In this document: piece after piece, positions 1-7,017 of the stretch
How the letters are laid out: the number at the start of each line of letters is the position of its first letter
Position numbering within the stretch: the first letter of the stretch is position 1
DNA from: an uncultured Dorea sp.
GTDB taxonomy: Bacteria; Bacillota; Clostridia; Lachnospirales; Lachnospiraceae
Assembly: GCA_910586965.1 (NCBI GenBank)
Contig: CAJUMF010000025.1
Span: 1-54,514, forward strand
Length of the DNA stretch: 54,514 nt
Direction of reading: 5' to 3'
Program-made: the position numbers and the translations under genes
The notes under the pieces: generated by a model
The model's database searches: none
What the model was told of the DNA's origin: nothing
What the model saw: the letters and a program-made list of their open reading frames with translations, nothing else

Positions 1-1
1 A

Positions 2-859
2 CGACTTGGCAAACCAGTAATATTTAACTATTTATCAATGATACAGCACACTAGTGATGCTGGATTTATTAATATTCTGATGGAAGCATGTCAAGATCGC
101 AATAAGAACAAATTGTATTTAATATGTTTCGATGAAATGAATTTGGCGAGAGTTGAACATTATTTTAGTCAGTTTCTTTCTATCTTGGAGATGTCGGAGA
201 AATCAAGAATATTGAGATTATATTCTTCAGAATACGAATCCCGATTATATAATTCTGATAAATATAAACAAACGGTTGAGATTGGAAATAACATAAGATT
301 TATAGGAACAGTAAATATTGATGAATCCACATTCCATTTTTCTGATAAGGTATTAGATCGTGCAAATGTGATTAAATTAGATATTGTTCCATATACAGAT
401 TGGAAAACTGGTGAGGTATCTACAAAAGGAAGCTATTTTAAAGAATGGACGTATGAGGAATATCAAAAACTAATTAAGCTGCCAAAAGATAACATGCTTT
501 TAGACCAAGAAAGAGAGTTTATTTGGAGGGTTCATGAGTTACTTCATTCATGTGGCAAAAATCTAGGTGTGGGACCTAGAATCTTAAAGCAAATTGCAAA
601 ATATTTAGTAAATTTACCGAGTAGTGATAATAAAGAAAATATTTCAAGGAGAGAGGGATTTGATATTCAATTTGTGCAACGTATTATGACCAAAATAAGG
701 GGGCAAAAAGAACAGTTATATACTATTTTCGAGGATGAAGCAGAAAATAGTTTATTGAAATTGTTTGATGAATACTCAGATGTTTCTGATTTTGTAGAAA
801 GTAAAAAAGTGGTAGACATAAAAAAGCAGGAGATAAAAGATTATGGTTACACTTTGTGA
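2..859 (+). CDS. McrB-like AAA+ ATPase, 3' part only
   Basis: The frame is open at the window edge, so the start and the Walker A motif lie upstream; about 285 residues are visible. The McrB-type Walker B core LYLICFDEMNLARVEHYF lies near nt 115-170. It is followed by a sensor-1-like segment (FIGTVNIDEST) and the VLDRAN element typical of the McrB family. In McrBC systems this subunit is the nucleotide-driven translocase that activates the nuclease. The gene overlaps its nuclease partner by 17 bp, implying translational coupling. Base composition is AT-rich compared with ilvE downstream, consistent with an acquired defence module. The family call is firm; the target specificity cannot be seen because the N-terminal recognition domain is off-window. 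Confidence 0.8.
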   Translation, partial: RLGKPVIFNYLSMIQHTSDAGFINILMEACQDRNKNKLYLICFDEMNLARVEHYFSQFLSILEMSEKSRILRLYSSEYESRLYNSDKYKQTVEIGNNIRFIGTVNIDESTFHFSDKVLDRANVIKLDIVPYTDWKTGEVSTKGSYFKEWTYEEYQKLIKLPKDNMLLDQEREFIWRVHELLHSCGKNLGVGPRILKQIAKYLVNLPSSDNKENISRREGFDIQFVQRIMTKIRGQKEQLYTIFEDEAENSLLKLFDEYSDVSDFVESKKVVDIKKQEIKDYGYTL

Positions 860-2612
860 TATAGGGATTCAACTAAATTTTTATGTTGGTGAATCCATCA
901 TTAATGTTGCTAATGCCGGAGAGTCAATGACGGACTCTGATTCTGTGGATTTAACCAATATTGCATTTAGGGAATTTGAGAGTGTTGCAATCGAGTTCAC
1001 ATCCATATCTGCCGGGGATAGGTTATATTTTGATGGTATAGATTTGCTCCCAGCAGAAATGTGTGAAGTAGATGATGAAGGGAATTTGTTTTTATCTCCA
1101 CAGCCAGGAGAAAAATACTCGATATTTACATATTCATCAGAATATTATGCAATGCATGTTGGGAAGTATGAAATGAGAATATGTCATGATGGAATGATTT
1201 ATTATCAATGGTTTCATGTTCTTCCTAAAAATGTAAGTGATTCTGAATGGGAAATTATGAAAAAGGAATTAGAAGAAGAAGTTCAGGGATTATCAACAGA
1301 CATTATAAGAAAAAATATATCATTAGGTGGCAAAAGAATGGAAAGTGCTCCAAGCAAGCAACTTTATAAATTTTTCGTTATTAAGAAACATTTTAATAAT
1401 ATTTTGGCGGCATTAATTGATTTAAAGGATAAACCGAAGTATAAAGTAGAAAAGGAATATAAATTAGAACCGTTATACAAAGCAACATATATTGATAATG
1501 TGACAGTAAAGGACTATTTGACAAAAGGAACGGGAGAGGAAGCATACTTAGTTCCGAAAAGAATTTATAATTACGATTTACCAGAAAATCGTTGGTTAAA
1601 GAAAATTATTTACATATATGAAAATGAACTGCGGTTATTCAGAGAATCAACATTAAACTATTGTGCATATGTAAAAGAAGAACTTGGTGAACTGAAAAGA
1701 TATGGAGATGTCAATAATGCATCAATACGTGCCAAAAAAAGAGTGCTTACTGAATTAGATATGTATCTAGAAACAGTAAAACAGATTTTAAGTATTTCGG
1801 ATCTTATTAAATGCCAAGATTGGTTTAAACAGATTCAGAGTGTTAAATCTCTAATTGTTCCCCATGTGCTTATATATGATGTGAGATATAATGCGTTTTA
1901 TAAAATGTATAGGGAATTACAACAGGATAATATAAACATACAATGGAGTCAGGAATACGCATATTCATGGAAAGTGTCAAGCAAGATGTACGAGGTTTGG
2001 TGTTTTATTAAGATGTGTCGATTTTTGATTGCCGACGAGATTGGATTCGAAGCGGAAGGATGGATATTTAATGGATTCAATAATGAAATAATGCTTGTTC
2101 CGGATTTAGTTCCTGGAACAGAGGTGGTATTTTATAAAGAAAACATAATGATTCGTGCTCATTATGATACTAAATTACCAAGAACAATTAATAAAACAGA
2201 AGATAAGAGTACCCCGGTTTTTGCATGTACGAATCACACAAAACCGGATATAAGATTTGATTTATACAAAGATAAAATATATTGGTGTTCGCTGATATTT
2301 GAGGTGAAATATAGAAATATTCAGAAACAGTGGTATTATAATGATTCTAAGTGTAAAGAACAAATCAGATCTTACAAAAATGACTATAAATCACCTTTTT
2401 GTAGAGGGCTTGATCCGGATTTTGTTGTAAGAAAAGTAAATCCGGTTGATAGAGTTTGGGTACTAAATCCCACACATTCTTGCACAGAGATTATTGATAA
2501 ACAAAATGAAGGAATCAAATTTATTCAACTTATTCCGGGAAAGGATTATACTAATGTTATAAAAGAGCTGCTTGAGGAAATAAATGAGGCATTGTATGGA
2601 GCATTGGTATGA
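843..2612 (+). CDS. DUF2357-type McrC-like PD-(D/E)XK nuclease
   Basis: A 589-aa protein. The N-terminal two thirds resemble the DUF2357 family, with a long helical middle (residues ~130-340). The C-terminal part carries a PD-(D/E)XK core: D469/D473 in KPDIRFD and E487-V-K489 in LIFEVKYR. By analogy with McrC it would be the endonuclease subunit recruited by the AAA+ partner that ends 17 bp inside it. Adjacent McrB-like plus DUF2357 genes form type IV-like restriction modules; cleavage of modified DNA is inferred, not visible. The composition is AT-rich like its partner. The start ATG at 843 is set by the overlap. The protein appears intact. Confidence 0.75.
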   Translation: MVTLCDIGIQLNFYVGESIINVANAGESMTDSDSVDLTNIAFREFESVAIEFTSISAGDRLYFDGIDLLPAEMCEVDDEGNLFLSPQPGEKYSIFTYSSEYYAMHVGKYEMRICHDGMIYYQWFHVLPKNVSDSEWEIMKKELEEEVQGLSTDIIRKNISLGGKRMESAPSKQLYKFFVIKKHFNNILAALIDLKDKPKYKVEKEYKLEPLYKATYIDNVTVKDYLTKGTGEEAYLVPKRIYNYDLPENRWLKKIIYIYENELRLFRESTLNYCAYVKEELGELKRYGDVNNASIRAKKRVLTELDMYLETVKQILSISDLIKCQDWFKQIQSVKSLIVPHVLIYDVRYNAFYKMYRELQQDNINIQWSQEYAYSWKVSSKMYEVWCFIKMCRFLIADEIGFEAEGWIFNGFNNEIMLVPDLVPGTEVVFYKENIMIRAHYDTKLPRTINKTEDKSTPVFACTNHTKPDIRFDLYKDKIYWCSLIFEVKYRNIQKQWYYNDSKCKEQIRSYKNDYKSPFCRGLDPDFVVRKVNPVDRVWVLNPTHSCTEIIDKQNEGIKFIQLIPGKDYTNVIKELLEEINEALYGALV

Positions 2613-2729
2613 TTTTAACATGTCTTACAAAACGGGAGGATTAAGTGAAATCTGTGGAAATGAAGAGAAAAACATGTTATAATAAGCATATCACAAAAGC
2701 ACTTTATCTTTTCGGGGAGGTGACCGGAC

Positions 2730-2867
2730 ATGCCGACACAGGGCGAAATTATAAAAGAGTTGTCTGAAAAACTGGAACGTCAATTGATCATTGATGATCT
2801 AACGAAGATTCAAACGATGGAAGAACTTAAAGAGTACATTGAAAAGTTAAGGGCAAAAAATGAATAA
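2730..2867 (+). CDS. Small charged protein, 45 aa, unknown
   Basis: A short ORF beginning MPTQGEIIKELSEK and ending KLRAKNE, with a strong GGGGAGG ribosome binding site 9 bases upstream of the ATG. The sequence is almost entirely helix-forming and charged, like a single coiled coil. I do not recognise a family. It sits alone between the restriction module and ilvE and is followed within 15 bases by a hairpin. The good RBS and helical composition favour a real gene; its function is unknown. Confidence 0.5.
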   Translation: MPTQGEIIKELSEKLERQLIIDDLTKIQTMEELKEYIEKLRAKNE

Positions 2868-2880
2868 TGCGGTTATACGG

Positions 2881-2907
2881 GGACTTGTCAAAGCGGCAAG
2901 TCCTTTT
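2881..2907 (+). terminator. Probable terminator after the small ORF
   Basis: A 7-bp stem, GGACTTG (2881-2887) with CAAGTCC (2897-2903), 9-nt loop, followed by TTTT. It is short and the U-tract is weak. It may end transcription from the restriction module or small ORF before ilvE. The remainder of the 2613-3041 interval shows no other gene. Confidence 0.4.
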
Positions 2908-2969
2908 GCCGTACATTTATGAGGGAAGGTGCAATAGAATAATTAAGGAAGAAAAAACAGAGCGCACTC

Positions 2970-2998
2970 TTGATTTTATGCGGCGGCGGTATTATAAT
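2970..2998 (+). promoter_or_regulatory. Promoter of ilvE
   Basis: TTGATT (2970-2975), 17-bp spacer, TATAAT (2993-2998), 44 bases before the ilvE start codon. A good match to the housekeeping sigma-A consensus. Confidence 0.65.
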
Positions 2999-3041
2999 AA
3001 AAAACAAATTTACAGATTCTATATGAACGGAGGAGTTTACG

Positions 3042-4067
3042 ATGGATAAGAAGAACATTGACTGGTCCAATCTTGGATTCGGTTATATCGAGACGGATAA
3101 AAGATACGTTTCCAATTATAAGGACGGAGCGTGGGATGAAGGAGCGCTTACCTCCGATTCAAATGTGGTGATTAATGAGTGTGCGTGTGTGCTGCAGTAT
3201 GCACAGACATGCTTTGAGGGGTTAAAGGCTTACACGACGGAGGACGGGCGCATCGTGACTTTCCGCCCGGATCTGAATGCGGAGCGGATGGCGAACACGG
3301 CGAAACGCCTTGAGATGCCGCCGTTTCCGGAGGAGAGATTCTTAGAGGCGGTCAAGCAGGTGGTGAAGGCAAATGCGGCGTATGTTCCGCCTTTTGGTTC
3401 AGGGGCGACCCTCTATATCCGGCCGTACCTGTTCGGTTCGAATGCAGTTATCGGTGTGAAACCTGCGGACGAGTACCAGTTCCGCGTGTTCACGACGCCG
3501 GTAGGCCCGTACTTCAAGGGCGGCGCAAAGCCGATTACCATCAGGGTATGTGATTTTGACCGGGCGGCGCCTCACGGAACGGGGCATGTAAAGGCGGGGC
3601 TTAACTATGCCATGAGCCTTCATGCGATTATGGATGCCCACAGGCAGGGCTTTGACGAGAATATGTACTTAGACGCGGCTACCAGGACGAAGGTGGAGGA
3701 GACAGGCGGCGCGAACTTCCTGTTTGTCACAAAGGACGGCAAGGTGGTAACGCCGAAGTCCGACACGATTCTTCCTTCTATCACAAGGCGTTCCCTGATG
3801 CATGTGGCGAAGGAGTATCTGGGATACGAAGTGGAAGAGCGGGAAGTGTACTTAGATGAGGTGAAAGATTTTGCAGAGTGCGGGCTGTGCGGAACGGCGG
3901 CTGTCATCTCCCCGGTAGGAAAAATCGTGGACCATGGGAAGGAAATCTGTTTCCCGAGCGGCATGGAGGACATGGGCCCGGTTACGAAGAAACTGTATGA
4001 TACTCTTACGGGAATCCAGATGGGGAGGCTTGAGGCTCCTGAAGGATGGATCTGTGAAATCTGCTAG
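3042..4067 (+). CDS. ilvE: Branched-chain amino acid aminotransferase
   Basis: 341 aa, the normal length for BCAT. This PLP enzyme interconverts Leu/Ile/Val and their 2-oxo acids with glutamate/2-oxoglutarate in the cytoplasm. Visible family marks are the fold-type IV signature around K184 (GTGHVKAGLNYAMS), the expected PLP Schiff-base lysine, the CFEGLKAY motif near residue 60 and ECGLCGTAAVISPV near residue 280. The start at 3042 has AGGAGG 6-8 bases upstream. It stands alone with its own promoter and terminator. Codon use is GC-richer than the module upstream, as expected for a core gene. Confidence 0.95.
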   Translation: MDKKNIDWSNLGFGYIETDKRYVSNYKDGAWDEGALTSDSNVVINECACVLQYAQTCFEGLKAYTTEDGRIVTFRPDLNAERMANTAKRLEMPPFPEERFLEAVKQVVKANAAYVPPFGSGATLYIRPYLFGSNAVIGVKPADEYQFRVFTTPVGPYFKGGAKPITIRVCDFDRAAPHGTGHVKAGLNYAMSLHAIMDAHRQGFDENMYLDAATRTKVEETGGANFLFVTKDGKVVTPKSDTILPSITRRSLMHVAKEYLGYEVEEREVYLDEVKDFAECGLCGTAAVISPVGKIVDHGKEICFPSGMEDMGPVTKKLYDTLTGIQMGRLEAPEGWICEIC

Positions 4068-4165
4068 CCGGAGTGTGGCTGGCGGATGGAGCTGGTACAA
4101 CGAAAATTAAGTTTTGGATAGTTTGACGCAGAAACTAATAAAAGAGAATAAAGAACATAAGAATG

Positions 4166-4215
4166 CCCGGACAGGGTTTGCCGATAAAGGATTGGCAGCC
4201 CTGTCTGGGTTTTTT
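4166..4215 (+). terminator. Terminator of ilvE
   Basis: An 11-bp stem (CCCGGACAGGG 4166-4176 with CCCTGTCTGGG 4199-4209, one G-U pair) followed by six T. A second, similar terminator sits at 6826-6878 after the toxin gene. Confidence 0.9.
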
Positions 4216-4251
4216 ATTCCCGCGGCAATTTAAAATAAAAATATTTTTAAT

Positions 4252-4300
4252 AAACAGTATATAACAGTTGACAACAGTGTTAAACTGTTATATACTGTTT
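4252..4300 (+). promoter_or_regulatory. Autoregulatory promoter/operator of the GntR-ABC operon
   Basis: A perfect 18-bp inverted repeat (4252-4269 and 4283-4300, half-site AAACAGTATATAACAGTT, 13-bp gap). It exactly brackets a promoter TTGACA (4268-4273)-17 bp-TATACT (4291-4296). A YtrA-type GntR dimer bound here would cover both promoter elements, so repression of its own operon is the natural reading. Confidence 0.8.
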
Positions 4301-4319
4301 ACAACGAAGGGGGGATAGG

Positions 4320-4691
4320 ATGAAGTTAATTATCAATCATTCTTCCATGCAGCCGATTTACGAACAGATCGTGGAGCAGATTAAGGGCCAGATCATAAAG
4401 GGGGTTCTTAAGGCTGACACGGCGCTGCCGTCGGTGAGGGCTTTGGCGAAGGAACTTAAGGTCAGCGCCCTGACGGTAAAGAAAGCCTACGATGGGCTGG
4501 AGGCGGAAGGATTTGTCATAACGGTTCACGGCAAGGGGAGTTTTGTGGCATTTGCCAATCAGCAGATGATGCTGGAAGAAAAGAAGAAGGAAGTGGAGTC
4601 TGACCTGGAGGGCGCCATACGAAAAGGCCGGAGTTGCGGCATGACGGATCAGGAGCTTGGGGAATTGTTTCATATTATTTTGGAGGAGTAA
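4320..4691 (+). CDS. GntR-family (YtrA-type) repressor
   Basis: 123 aa: an N-terminal GntR winged helix (residues ~10-75, with VRALAKELKVSALTVKKAYD as the recognition region) and a short helical tail, without the large effector domain of FadR/HutC types. This is the YtrA subfamily, which usually represses an adjacent ABC exporter operon. It is the first gene of such an operon, 3 bases before the ATPase gene, and downstream of the 18-bp inverted repeat likely to be its operator. The inducer is unknown; related operons respond to cell-envelope stress or cationic peptides. Confidence 0.9.
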   Translation: MKLIINHSSMQPIYEQIVEQIKGQIIKGVLKADTALPSVRALAKELKVSALTVKKAYDGLEAEGFVITVHGKGSFVAFANQQMMLEEKKKEVESDLEGAIRKGRSCGMTDQELGELFHIILEE

Positions 4692-4694
4692 AAG

Positions 4695-5540
4695 ATGCTG
4701 CGATTAGAGAATGTGAAAAAGAAGTATAAAGATTTTGAGCTGGATATTACAATGGAAGTAAAGCCTGGCTGTGTGACCGGGCTGATCGGAAGGAACGGAG
4801 CGGGAAAGACGACGGCATTTAAAGCCGCTTTGGGGCTCATCCGGGCCGCCGGAGGGGAGATAACTGTATTTGGAAAGCCGATTTCCGGGCTGAGCGCGAA
4901 AGACCGCGAGAAAATGGGTGTGGTGCTGTCGGATTCGGGATTCAGCGGATATCTGAAGGTTAAGGATTTGGCTGCCATCCTCGGGAATCTTTACAGCCGT
5001 TTCGATGAGGGGTATTTTACCGGGAAATGTGAGAGTTTCGGTATTCCTTTTGACAAGCGGATCAAGGACTTTTCTACCGGCATGAGACGGAAACTCCATG
5101 TTGCGGCGGCGCTTTCCCACCATGCGGAACTTCTCATCATGGATGAGCCGACGGCGGGGATGGATGTGATTGCCAGGGAGGAGCTTTTGGATATGATTCG
5201 GGAGTACATGGAGACGGAGGGGCGCTCGGTGCTTTTAAGCTCCCATATCTCCGGGGATTTAGAGGGGCTCTGCGACGACATTTACCTGATTGACGAGGGG
5301 AAGGTGCTCCTTCATGAGGATACGGATGTGCTGCTTGATACATACGGCATCCTGAAGGTGACGAAGGAGCAGTATGAGGCGATGGATAAAAGTTTCCTGA
5401 TGTGCCGGAGGAAAGAGGAGTTCGGGTATAGCTGCCTGACGGGGGAAAAGCAGTTTTATGCGGAAAATTACCCGGATGCGGTGATAGAAAAGGGTTCGAT
5501 TGACGGTGTGATGACAATGATGATTCGAGGTGAGAGATGA
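4695..5540 (+). CDS. ABC exporter ATP-binding subunit
   Basis: 281 aa. Walker A is GRNGAGKTT at residues 32-40. The signature loop is degenerate (FSTGMRRK). Walker B is LLIMDEPTAGMD, followed by the H-loop LLSSHISGDL. It resembles YtrB/BcrA-type ATPases that power ABC-2 exporters. The C-terminal ~70 residues after the ATPase core are typical of this subfamily. It overlaps the permease gene by 4 bp (ATGA). Substrate not determinable; the YtrA-type regulator suggests envelope stress or antibiotic efflux. Confidence 0.92.
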   Translation: MLRLENVKKKYKDFELDITMEVKPGCVTGLIGRNGAGKTTAFKAALGLIRAAGGEITVFGKPISGLSAKDREKMGVVLSDSGFSGYLKVKDLAAILGNLYSRFDEGYFTGKCESFGIPFDKRIKDFSTGMRRKLHVAAALSHHAELLIMDEPTAGMDVIAREELLDMIREYMETEGRSVLLSSHISGDLEGLCDDIYLIDEGKVLLHEDTDVLLDTYGILKVTKEQYEAMDKSFLMCRRKEEFGYSCLTGEKQFYAENYPDAVIEKGSIDGVMTMMIRGER

Positions 5541-6175
5541 TGAAGGGATTACTGATAAAAGACTTGAAATTAATGCTGACGCAGTTTGCTTTTTTGATTT
5601 TATTGCCGGTTGTGGGGGCGGTGTTTGTGGTGCCAACCGGGGAGATGAGTATGGGATTTGGCTATATCACGGCAGTTTCCGGGATTATCGGGGTGACGAC
5701 GATCAATTATGATTCTTATGACAATGGATTTGCGTACCTTTTTACCCTGCCCATTAGCCGCCGGGGATATGTGAAGGAGAAATATCTTTTTGCCGCGCTG
5801 TCCTCTGTTGCGGTGATGATGGCTATCGGGCTTTTTATGTGGGCGCTCATGGCGGTTTCGCATCCGGAAAATGCGTATGCTTTCGCGGATTTCCTTGGGG
5901 ATATGGAGGATTCTTATTCGATTGCCCTGACGGCGGTGGCATTTATGCTCCCGGTATTCTTAAAGTTCGGGGCGGAAAAGAGCCGGTTTGTTATACTGAT
6001 CATTGCTGGGATATTTATGGGTGTGATGATCGGCGTCTCCCAGGCGGAAGTTCTGCGGGATATTGAGATTGGCGGGGGTAAATGGGTGAGGGTGCTCACG
6101 CCGGTTCTGTGTCTGGCGTGGCTTTGTGCATCTTATCTGATATCGGTCAGGATTATGGAGAAGAAGGAGTTTTAA
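5537..6175 (+). CDS. ABC-2 type permease subunit
   Basis: 212 aa with about six hydrophobic segments and no large soluble domain, resembling ABC2_membrane_5 proteins that pair with YtrA/BcrA-type ATPases. The early segment FLILLPVVGAVFVVP and the Tyr/Arg-rich loop LPISRRGYVKEKY fit this family. It is the last gene of the operon. Its final 40 bases, including the stop, are duplicated exactly at 6909-6949 on the far side of the toxin-antitoxin pair. Confidence 0.88.
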   Translation: MMKGLLIKDLKLMLTQFAFLILLPVVGAVFVVPTGEMSMGFGYITAVSGIIGVTTINYDSYDNGFAYLFTLPISRRGYVKEKYLFAALSSVAVMMAIGLFMWALMAVSHPENAYAFADFLGDMEDSYSIALTAVAFMLPVFLKFGAEKSRFVILIIAGIFMGVMIGVSQAEVLRDIEIGGGKWVRVLTPVLCLAWLCASYLISVRIMEKKEF

Positions 6176-6176
6176 A
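6136..6176 (+). repeat. Left 41-bp direct repeat flanking the TA module
   Basis: Identical over 41 bases to 6909-6949. It starts TCTGATATCGG, ends AGTTTTAAA and contains the permease stop codon. The flanking bases differ, so these are the true repeat ends. Confidence 0.95.
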
Positions 6177-6203
6177 GTTTTTAAGATTGTTTGATGAAAA
6201 GCA

Positions 6204-6232
6204 TTGTAAATACTATTTGGCTAGGGTATCAT
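6204..6232 (+). promoter_or_regulatory. Probable promoter of the TA pair
   Basis: TTGTAA (6204-6209)-17 bp-TATCAT (6227-6232), about 60 bases before the antitoxin start. A TATAAT at 6236-6241 could serve as an alternative -10. Confidence 0.45.
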
Positions 6233-6293
6233 AAGTATAATAATTAGTTTTTGATTGGAATATTGAAAATATGAACAGAGAGGATTGAGTAAT

Positions 6294-6452
6294 ATGGCTG
6301 TGGCATTAAAAGAAGATTACCAAAGAGCTTTGGATGAACAGAAAAAAGAAGTCCGGGAACTTGTAATGGCCGGATTGGAACAGATAAAAGAGGGAAAGAC
6401 AGAAGACTTTCATGCAGTATGTGATAGATTGGGGAAGAAGTACAAAAAATGA
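6294..6452 (+). CDS. Putative antitoxin, 52 aa
   Basis: A short, charged, mostly helical protein (MAVALKEDYQRALDEQ... ending RLGKKYKK). Its stop codon overlaps the start of the RelE/ParE-type toxin (ATGA, 4 bp), the usual arrangement for a type II antitoxin. I see no clear ribbon-helix-helix or HTH motif, so a DNA-binding autoregulatory role is not supported; it may act mainly by wrapping the toxin. GAGG lies about 13 bases upstream of the ATG. Confidence 0.65.
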   Translation: MAVALKEDYQRALDEQKKEVRELVMAGLEQIKEGKTEDFHAVCDRLGKKYKK

Positions 6453-6775
6453 AGCAATATCAGATTAGAATTACAGAGATGGCGGCGCAAGATTTAGAAA
6501 ATGTCGGGGACTATATTGCTTATGAATTGAAAAATCCGTCTGCGGCTGAAAGTACAATAAGTGGAATTCGCGCAAAGATAAATTCTTTGGTAAATTTTCC
6601 AGAGAGAAATGAGTTGGACGAAGACGAGCAGCTTGCTGGATTGGGTGTCCGAAAAGATTATTATCACAGTTACAAAATTTATTATGTGGTTGAGGAGGAC
6701 ACCATTTATGTAGTTAGAATTTTACATATGTTAGTTGATAGTAAAGCATGGCTGTATCGTACATTTGGAGTGTGA
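6449..6775 (+). CDS. RelE/ParE-family toxin
   Basis: 108 aa, the usual size for the RelE/ParE superfamily. It begins YQIRITEMAAQDLENVGDYI, the typical N-terminal strand plus helix. It then has a NFPERNEL loop, and a C-terminal YHSYKIYYVVEEDTIYVVRI beta-rich core with conserved Arg/Lys. RelE members cleave ribosome-bound mRNA, ParE members poison gyrase; the sequence alone does not decide. It is translationally coupled to the 52-aa gene upstream. The whole pair with its terminator lies between two exact 41-bp repeats. Confidence 0.82.
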   Translation: MKQYQIRITEMAAQDLENVGDYIAYELKNPSAAESTISGIRAKINSLVNFPERNELDEDEQLAGLGVRKDYYHSYKIYYVVEEDTIYVVRILHMLVDSKAWLYRTFGV

Positions 6776-6825
6776 AGTTTTGTGATGCCCGGTCGCGTTA
6801 GAGACTTGATACAATAGCGGAAATG

Positions 6826-6878
6826 CCCGGATGGGTTTTGCCAATCAAGAATTGGTAAGGCTTGTCCGGGTGTTTTTT
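6826..6878 (+). terminator. Terminator of the TA pair
   Basis: An imperfect hairpin closing with CCCGGA (6826-6831) and TCCGGG (6865-6870), with further pairing inside (GCCAAT/ATTGG), followed by TGTTTTTT. It shares its layout and much sequence with the ilvE terminator at 4166-4215. Confidence 0.8.
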
Positions 6879-6908
6879 GCTTTTGGGGACAGGCAGGATA
6901 AAAAATTT

Positions 6909-6949
6909 TCTGATATCGGTCAGGATTATGGAGAAGAAGGAGTTTTAAA
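6909..6949 (+). repeat. Right 41-bp direct repeat flanking the TA module
   Basis: An exact copy of 6136-6176, displaced by 773 bp. Here it is non-coding, a relic of the permease 3' end ahead of the next gene. Confidence 0.95.
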
Positions 6950-7017
6950 AAGGATAACGGATTGTGGAACGGATGGAAATGGGGTATAATGTGAAAATAG
7001 AGGACGGAGGTGGCAGG

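Noticed and set aside
2867..3049. 60-aa ORF between the small ORF and ilvE
   Set aside because: It runs across the probable terminator and the ilvE promoter and has no ribosome binding site; its composition looks non-coding.
6136..6949. 41-bp direct repeats as an insertion-sequence target duplication
   Set aside because: Far longer than usual target duplications, and no transposase or terminal inverted repeats lie between them.
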